The position numbers were made by a program, and so were the translations under genes. A stretch of DNA of 40,558 bases. Origin: a virus. Under the pieces are notes generated by a model. It searched no databases. It had not been told where the DNA came from and saw only the letters and a program-made list of their open reading frames with translations. The DNA lies in IMG/VR virus record IMGVR_UViG_3300025009_000227, positions 1-40,558 of that record; one strand, written 5' to 3'. Below, one piece after another: positions 36,490-40,558 of this stretch (the first letter of the stretch is position 1; the number at the start of each line of letters is the position of its first letter).

Positions 36490-36518
36490 ATTATACACAA
36501 TAATAAAATAAATGTCAA
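36490..36518 (-). promoter_or_regulatory. Perfect sigma-A promoter of the early block
   Basis: On the minus strand TTGACA (36518-36513), 17 bases and TATAAT (36495-36490), all consensus. Start is expected near 36483. It drives the leader peptide and the genes from 36176 downward. Confidence 0.85.
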
Positions 36519-36586
36519 CACTTATTTATATTAATATTCTATAAATAAATAATAAATAATAAAAAATAAATATTTGGATGGCTTAC

Positions 36587-36608
36587 TTTTCCCCTTTAAA
36601 GGGGAAAA
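36587..36608. repeat. Perfect 22-bp palindrome
   Basis: Four T, four C, TTTAAA, four G and four A in order make a perfect two-fold palindrome centred at 36597/36598. CTTA and TAAG extend it with a bulge. It could be an operator for a dimeric protein or, as RNA, a second stop after the terminator at 36619-36637. It lies between two promoters. Confidence 0.7.
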
Positions 36609-36618
36609 TAAGACAGAC

Positions 36619-36637
36619 AAAAAACCGCTGCAAGCGG
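36619..36637 (-). terminator. Intrinsic terminator
   Basis: On the minus strand CCGCT-TGC-AGCGG (36637-36625) is followed by TTTTTT (36624-36619). It could end the integrase transcript (stop at 36754). It also lies only about 15 bases past the expected start of the promoter at 36659-36687. Confidence 0.8.
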
Positions 36638-36658
36638 AATAGATACTTTTCTGTTCAC

Positions 36659-36687
36659 ATTATACCAAACACTAATACAGAAGTCAA
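36659..36687 (-). promoter_or_regulatory. Sigma-A promoter just before a terminator
   Basis: On the minus strand TTGACT (36687-36682), 17 bases and TATAAT (36664-36659). The sequence upstream of the -35, TTTATTTTATTATTC-TATTGAC, is shared with the integrase promoter. A transcript from here would meet the terminator at 36619-36637 after about 34 bases. Confidence 0.75.
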
Positions 36688-36753
36688 TAGAATAATAAAA
36701 TAAATACTAATAAAAAAATACACTAATAAAATCAACAACAAATATAATTCACA

Positions 36754-37602
36754 CTATAATCCAATCCTCAAATTATTAATTTTCTTCTTAATATTTTCTT
36801 TTCTTGCATGAGTATACATGGAAGTGACTTGTAAGCTCCCGTGGCCTAGTTGATCTTGCAATTCTGGCAATGTTAATATATCTTGTTCTATTGCACTAGT
36901 GGCAAACGAATGTCTAAGCTGATGCACTCCAACTTTATCTTCATTTTTACCATACAATCCAAAAATATAATTAATACTATCTTTATGCAACTTTTTGCTT
37001 CTTTCAGATAAAAACAAATATTCAGAATCAAAATATTTATGCTTCATTCTATCTATCAAATAATCTTTAATAACCTGAATTGCTACATCATTAAGATAAA
37101 CTGTTCTTTCTTTATTACCTTTACCTAATACAACCAACTCCCCATTCTCTAAATTTAAACTTTTTAATTTTAAATTAGTTATTTCTTCTCTGCGTATGCC
37201 AGTATTAGCAATCAAATAAATTATAGCAATATTACGTGATTTATATATATTAGGTTTATCACTTACATTATTAAGAAAATTAGAAACTTGTTTTTCTGTT
37301 ACATTAGTTGGATTACCTTTTGATTGTATTTTAATAAAATCTGCTTTAATTATAAAAATTGAATCAATCAATCCTTTACCTAATAAATACTCATTAAATG
37401 ATTTTAAAGCTGATAATTTTAAATTTATTGTTTTCGCTGATAGATGAGATAATTTTGATTTATATAATTGAATATTATTACGATTAATAGTATTAAAAAT
37501 ATTAAAATAATGAGTTACATCAGAAGTATAATTTCTTATTGTATTATTAGATTTTGCCTGATTAATTAAGTGTTGCTTAAAATATTCAATTTGTGATTTC
37601 AT
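36754..37602 (-). CDS. Tyrosine recombinase (integrase/XerC-D-like)
   Basis: This gene encodes 282 residues. The SAM-like N-terminal DNA-binding domain occupies about residues 1-95 and the catalytic domain follows: Arg137 in NTGIRREE, Lys in VVLGKGNKER, H227-Q-L-R230, His254 in LGHGS and nucleophile Tyr263 in SMYTHA. All active-site residues are present. The size fits Xer-type or small phage/plasmid recombinases, which integrate elements or resolve multimers. GGAGG lies eight bases before the ATG and a promoter lies at 37634-37662. No attachment site could be recognised. Beside an FtsK-like gene, dimer resolution of a circular phage-plasmid is as plausible as integration. Confidence 0.92.
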   Translation of the reverse strand: MKSQIEYFKQHLINQAKSNNTIRNYTSDVTHYFNIFNTINRNNIQLYKSKLSHLSAKTINLKLSALKSFNEYLLGKGLIDSIFIIKADFIKIQSKGNPTNVTEKQVSNFLNNVSDKPNIYKSRNIAIIYLIANTGIRREEITNLKLKSLNLENGELVVLGKGNKERTVYLNDVAIQVIKDYLIDRMKHKYFDSEYLFLSERSKKLHKDSINYIFGLYGKNEDKVGVHQLRHSFATSAIEQDILTLPELQDQLGHGSLQVTSMYTHARKENIKKKINNLRIGL

Positions 37603-37633
37603 ATTTCATTCCTCCATTTATTAATTTAACCAT

Positions 37634-37662
37634 ATTATATCAGATGTAATTGTTAAGGTCAA
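37634..37662 (-). promoter_or_regulatory. Integrase promoter
   Basis: On the minus strand TTGACC (37662-37657), 17 bases and TATAAT (37639-37634), about 30 bases before the integrase ATG. Confidence 0.75.
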
Positions 37663-37750
37663 TAGGAATAATAAAATAAATATAAATTAATTATAATTAT
37701 TATTTTATATTGTATCCATAAATTAACATTAATAAATATATTCTAAACTA

Positions 37751-37779
37751 TTGAATTTATAAATATACTTAAATATAAA
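37751..37779 (+). promoter_or_regulatory. Promoter of the plus-strand block
   Basis: TTGAAT (37751-37756), 17 bases and TATAAA (37774-37779). The expected start, near 37786, lies inside the iterons that follow, so a protein bound there would block transcription. Confidence 0.6.
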
Positions 37780-37782
37780 GTT

Positions 37783-37842
37783 TAAGACGATTCTAAAGAC
37801 TAATTTACAGACCATTGTTAAGACAAAAGGTAAGACGATCAT
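37783..37842 (+). repeat. Five 12-bp iterons (operator or centromere-like)
   Basis: AGAC recurs exactly every 12 bases at 37785, 37797, 37809, 37821 and 37833. Units 1 and 5 begin TAAGACGAT, unit 4 TAAGACAAA, unit 2 AAAGACTAA and unit 3 ACAGACCAT. They lie between the promoter and a ribbon-helix-helix gene, as in autoregulated partition or copy-control operons. Confidence 0.75.
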
Positions 37843-37877
37843 TAATAATTCACAATAAATAAAAAGGAGGGTAGAAA

Positions 37878-38189
37878 ATGAGAATATCATTCAAAATAAA
37901 CAGAGAATATGATACAGAATTAATTAAGCAATTAGAGAAATTTAAGTGTAATAATAATTTATCACAATTTATTAGAAAAATATTAAGAGATAATTTAGTT
38001 AATAGGAAAAATGAAATTGAAGATGTGTTTGCTGAAGATACTAACACTAACAATATTAATAATACTAATAATGATACACCTGCATCCAATACGGATAATG
38101 TTGAAGTTAGGAAGATTAATAGAAAGACAGAAATTAATAATGGCAACATATCAAAATCTATCAAATGGGATAACCCAAATTTAAAATAG
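37878..38189 (+). CDS. Ribbon-helix-helix DNA-binding protein
   Basis: This gene encodes 103 residues. The N-terminus fits the ribbon-helix-helix pattern: strand RISFKINREY, helix DTELIKQLEKFK, turn, helix NLSQFIRKILRDNL. The C-terminal half is disordered and Asn/Thr/Asp-rich. Proteins of this build (ParG, omega, ParR, MetJ types) bind tandem operators as dimers. The five 12-bp iterons just upstream are the natural target. AAGGAGG precedes the ATG. It opens the plus-strand block; autoregulation and plasmid partition or transfer control are likely roles. Confidence 0.72.
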   Translation: MRISFKINREYDTELIKQLEKFKCNNNLSQFIRKILRDNLVNRKNEIEDVFAEDTNTNNINNTNNDTPASNTDNVEVRKINRKTEINNGNISKSIKWDNPNLK

Positions 38190-38198
38190 GAGGATAAT

Positions 38199-38471
38199 AT
38201 GAAAACCTATTTGTTATGGTATAATTCTACTACTGAAGGTGTTACATTAGATATTACTGATTTAATTGATGAATTAATAAAAGTTAAATTTTTACCAAGA
38301 AAATTTGTAGAAGAATTTATTAAAGAAGAATTCCATGCAGATGAAATATTTTATATGAATAATATTGGAAGTTTTAGCGAAATGAATAAACAATTTAAAA
38401 ATGTTAAGGAGATTATTAATGTTGATAAGAAATATGCACAGGAATTTATTAATAGTAAATTGGAGGTATGA
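38199..38471 (+). CDS. Unknown small protein
   Basis: This gene encodes 90 residues starting MKTYLLWYNSTTEGVTLDIT. A short strand is followed by charged helices (LIDELIKVKFLPRKFVEEFI, KKYAQEFINSKL). There is no membrane segment. AGGAGG lies six bases before the ATG. The stop overlaps the GGAGG of the next gene, so the two are probably coupled. No family recognised. Confidence 0.6.
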   Translation: MKTYLLWYNSTTEGVTLDITDLIDELIKVKFLPRKFVEEFIKEEFHADEIFYMNNIGSFSEMNKQFKNVKEIINVDKKYAQEFINSKLEV

Positions 38472-38475
38472 ATTA

Positions 38476-38763
38476 ATGAAAAAATATATTATTATCTTAA
38501 TTTGTTTATTATGCCCCACCCCTTGCTATGCGATGACCATTGGTGAATTAATGAAGAAAACTGTTGCTCCTGGAAGTCCTGGATTTGTTATATTAGAAAT
38601 AATAGGAATAGCAATTGCATCATGGGTAGGAGAAATGATATGTAATATATTAGGGAAACAAAATTTAGCAGGATTTATTAAAATACTTACTGCATTTGCA
38701 GGAACATTAATAGTATTACTAACAGGTACAAATATAATAAATAAAATGTTAGCATTATTTTAG
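38476..38763 (+). CDS. Small membrane protein with signal peptide (VirB2/TrbC- or SpoIIIAC-like)
   Basis: I place the start at ATG 38476, nine bases after GGAGG, not at an earlier in-frame ATG. The 95 residues begin with a typical signal peptide (MKKYIIILICLLCPTPCYA) and continue with two hydrophobic helices, FVILEIIGIAIASWVG and GFIKILTAFAGTLIVLLTG, separated by a short polar loop (NILGKQNL). A cleaved signal plus two membrane helices is the build of VirB2/TrbC pilins of conjugation systems. The helix-loop-helix text also resembles SpoIIIAC/AD. I cannot decide between them. Confidence 0.62.
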   Translation: MKKYIIILICLLCPTPCYAMTIGELMKKTVAPGSPGFVILEIIGIAIASWVGEMICNILGKQNLAGFIKILTAFAGTLIVLLTGTNIINKMLALF

Positions 38764-38774
38764 GAGGAAATATT

Positions 38775-39158
38775 ATGTTATTTATTGTACCTATATTAAT
38801 GTTTGTAATATTATGTTTATGTTTACCGCAGATAATGTTACAAACATTGATAGGATTTTTTGGATATATTATATGTAAGGCATTAAATAATAATAATTTA
38901 GCTAAAATGGTAATTATAATAACTATATTTGCTTGTTTGAATGTTATTATGGAAAAAGCAATGCCAATAATAGAAGAAGTACAAGGAAAGCAAGAATATG
39001 TAGGCGATAAAATAGATAAATATGAAAAATATAAAGATTATTATTATCCTGAGCATGATAAAGAAGATATACAGAAACCTATTGATAGAAAGATTGATGA
39101 ATACACACCTAATAATTGGTTTATAAGAATGTTAACAGAATACCCTAGAACTAGATAA
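38775..39158 (+). CDS. Membrane protein, unknown
   Basis: This gene encodes 127 residues. Two or three hydrophobic segments are visible (MLFIVPILMFVILCLCLPQI, TLIGFFGYIICKAL, MVIIITIFACLNVIM), followed by a charged cytoplasmic or extracellular tail (DKIDKYEKYKDYYYPEHDKE). AGGAGG lies a few bases before the ATG. It lies between the small signal-peptide membrane protein and the next membrane-anchored gene, so it may form part of an envelope complex. Confidence 0.6.
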   Translation: MLFIVPILMFVILCLCLPQIMLQTLIGFFGYIICKALNNNNLAKMVIIITIFACLNVIMEKAMPIIEEVQGKQEYVGDKIDKYEKYKDYYYPEHDKEDIQKPIDRKIDEYTPNNWFIRMLTEYPRTR

Positions 39159-39172
39159 TATGAGGTGAAATT

Positions 39173-39859
39173 ATGCAAACTGTAATAGTTAATAAATTTA
39201 TTATAGGTATGATGGCATTATTTGTAATGTGTGGTATGAATAACTTAATGTTTAAAAGTGGTAATATTGATGCAAGAATATATAGACATGATAATAATCA
39301 ATTTTTTGGTGAATTGATTATTAAAGATAAGAAATTACCTTTGATTGTAAATGTAGATGTAGAAAATGAAGTAACTGAAAAAACTTACAATGAAAATAAA
39401 AGTTATAACGAAAATAAGGAATATACAGAGTATAAAGAGATTAATGATAAAAAAGAAATAAATGAAAATAAACAATATAATGAGCAAAAAGATCATAATA
39501 TTAACAATAATTCTAATAAAAAAGAGGAAATTATTAATAAAAATGAAGATTATATTAACAAAAAAGAAGAAAAATTTAATGAAAATATTAGAATTACAGA
39601 TGATAAAACACCAGGAAGTATAGATATTGTTATTAAAAATGGTGACATTGAAGTTAATATTAATAGAGATATAGGAAGCAGAGAAATGAGCGAAATAGAT
39701 AAAGAGATTTGTAGGAAAAGTATTGATGCTGTAGTTGATTTTATTAATAGTATTAAAGGAAATAATAAGAGTAATATTAAAAATAGTGTTGTTGAAAAGG
39801 TTAAAGGATTTAAAGATTATATAAGTAAACCAAAAGATGGAAGGTGGTTTAAATGGTAG
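39173..39859 (+). CDS. Membrane-anchored, charged-repeat protein
   Basis: This gene encodes 228 residues. The N-terminus has one hydrophobic segment (FIIGMMALFVMCGMNNLMF), then a beta-like stretch, then a long hydrophilic zone with near-repeats such as YNENKSYNENKEYTEYKE, and a C-terminal helical segment (EICRKSIDAVVDFINSIKG). The GAGGTGAAATT ribosome-binding site is normal. The stop overlaps the start of the FtsK-like gene. It looks like an anchored scaffold or spacer protein of the same assembly. No family recognised. Confidence 0.6.
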   Translation: MQTVIVNKFIIGMMALFVMCGMNNLMFKSGNIDARIYRHDNNQFFGELIIKDKKLPLIVNVDVENEVTEKTYNENKSYNENKEYTEYKEINDKKEINENKQYNEQKDHNINNNSNKKEEIINKNEDYINKKEEKFNENIRITDDKTPGSIDIVIKNGDIEVNINRDIGSREMSEIDKEICRKSIDAVVDFINSIKGNNKSNIKNSVVEKVKGFKDYISKPKDGRWFKW

Positions 39860-40558
39860 ATAAAAATAAGATAAAAGATAAATTTACAAAGTATTTACAA
39901 CAGTTATCATACAATCCTGTTAAAGTTCAGAAACCAGAAAATTTTAAAACTATAATTAAAAAATTAATTAGAAATAGAAAAGGTAGAGAAATAGAAGCAG
40001 AAATAGAAGATGTATTCATACAAATTGGTTGTCATAATTCTAGGGGTGAATATCCTTATTATATAGCAACAAATAAAAAGAAGGATAATATTATTCAAGT
40101 AATGTTTAAATTGCCATATGGATTAAATTATAAATCTATTATTGATAAGACTAAATATTTTGCTGATGCTATGACAGCACAAGTTAATATAGAAAATAGA
40201 AGAGGATTATTAATGGTTGAAGTTATTAAAGGAATTATACCCGAAAAATATAGATATAACTTTAATTATATTGAACATATGGATAAGTGTGTACCTATAC
40301 CCATTGGTGTTAGTGTTAATGGTATGCCAATAATTGTTGATTTAGCTATAGTCCCACATATTATATTAGGAGGTGTAACAAGATCAGGTAAGAGTATTTT
40401 GCTTACAGGGATTTCTGATTCCTTAATGCAAAATCATAATGTTAAATTATTTATTATTGATTTGGCAATGACTGATTTTGTGCATTTAAAGGATTATTGT
40501 ATATTTGGATATAATTTAGATAGTGCAGAAATTATATTAGAATATTTAATGCAAGAAT
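39853..40558 (+). CDS. FtsK/TcpA-like DNA translocase, N-terminal part (cut by window edge)
   Basis: This gene gives 235 residues to the edge. Walker A GGVTRSGKS lies at residues 173-181, and a hydrophobic VKLFIIDLAM segment resembles Walker B. MPIIVDLAIVPHIILGG before Walker A is the usual FtsK/TraB/TcpA pattern. The N-terminal 150 residues (KIKDKFTKYLQQLSYNPVK and on) have no clear membrane segment, unlike chromosomal FtsK. The ATG overlaps the previous stop, with AAGGTGG just upstream. Such ATPases pump DNA through a membrane pore for conjugation, segregation or forespore transfer. The neighbours favour a plasmid transfer or maintenance role. Confidence 0.78.
   Translation, partial: MVDKNKIKDKFTKYLQQLSYNPVKVQKPENFKTIIKKLIRNRKGREIEAEIEDVFIQIGCHNSRGEYPYYIATNKKKDNIIQVMFKLPYGLNYKSIIDKTKYFADAMTAQVNIENRRGLLMVEVIKGIIPEKYRYNFNYIEHMDKCVPIPIGVSVNGMPIIVDLAIVPHIILGGVTRSGKSILLTGISDSLMQNHNVKLFIIDLAMTDFVHLKDYCIFGYNLDSAEIILEYLMQE

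Noticed and set aside
36540-37880. attP or dif core for the tyrosine recombinase
   Set aside because: No inverted 11-bp arms with a 6-8 base centre could be picked out with confidence from the A+T-rich flanks.
37850-38164. Minus-strand 104-residue hydrophobic frame
   Set aside because: It is a shadow of the ribbon-helix-helix gene, which has the promoter, ribosome-binding site and recognisable fold.
1-40558. tRNA or rRNA genes
   Set aside because: I saw no cloverleaf-like G+C-richer segment or T-loop consensus on either strand; a tRNA-finding program would be needed to be sure.

Overview
The window looks like part of a large temperate phage or phage-plasmid of a low-GC Firmicute, most likely a Clostridium relative. 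The DNA is strongly A+T-rich, ribosome-binding sites are strong (AAGGAGG type), promoters fit the sigma-A consensus, and the protein families are those of clostridial phages. Almost everything from 1 to 37602 is read on the minus strand. A second, divergent block from 37878 to the right edge is read on the plus strand.

Read right to left on the minus strand, the layout is as follows. (a) 37602-36754 is a tyrosine recombinase with its own promoter and terminator. (b) 36439-17848 is a long early/middle block starting at a perfect promoter (36490-36518). It holds two DNA methyltransferases, a UvrD-like helicase interrupted by a mini-intein, two homing-endonuclease-like genes, a CoiA-like nuclease, a two-barrel RNA polymerase of the YonO/QDE-1 type and many unknown genes, and ends at a terminator (17755-17790). 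(c) 17678-13090 encodes a beta-CASP metallo-beta-lactamase ribonuclease, a metallophosphoesterase, a ClpP-like protease and a Cys-rich acidic protein, and ends at a terminator near 13001-13030. (d) 12947-8832 is a tail-fibre or host-recognition module with an SGNH-esterase fibre and a protein built of 24 fourteen-residue repeats. (e) 8470-1 is the packaging/head module in the usual order: homing endonuclease, putative small terminase, large terminase, portal, small protein, protease-scaffold, decoration-like protein and the start of the major capsid gene, cut by the left edge.

The plus-strand block begins with a promoter and five 12-bp iterons just before a ribbon-helix-helix gene. Small membrane proteins and an FtsK/TcpA-like DNA translocase (cut by the right edge) follow. 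This resembles a plasmid maintenance or conjugation-like module, which is why I suggest a phage-plasmid.

Three observations stand out. First, the large terminase is encoded in two overlapping frames that meet at AGG-TGG-TAT-CCC-TGA-C, a near copy of the bacterial prfB (release factor 2) +1 frameshift site. Second, several genes have a strong Shine-Dalgarno followed at the right distance by ATT, ATC or ATA instead of ATG/GTG/TTG. Third, one genome carries a phage RNA polymerase, a beta-CASP RNase, interleaved leader hairpins ahead of the packaging operon, and a promoter followed at once by a terminator. Gene expression here therefore seems to be controlled heavily at the level of RNA synthesis, processing and decoding.
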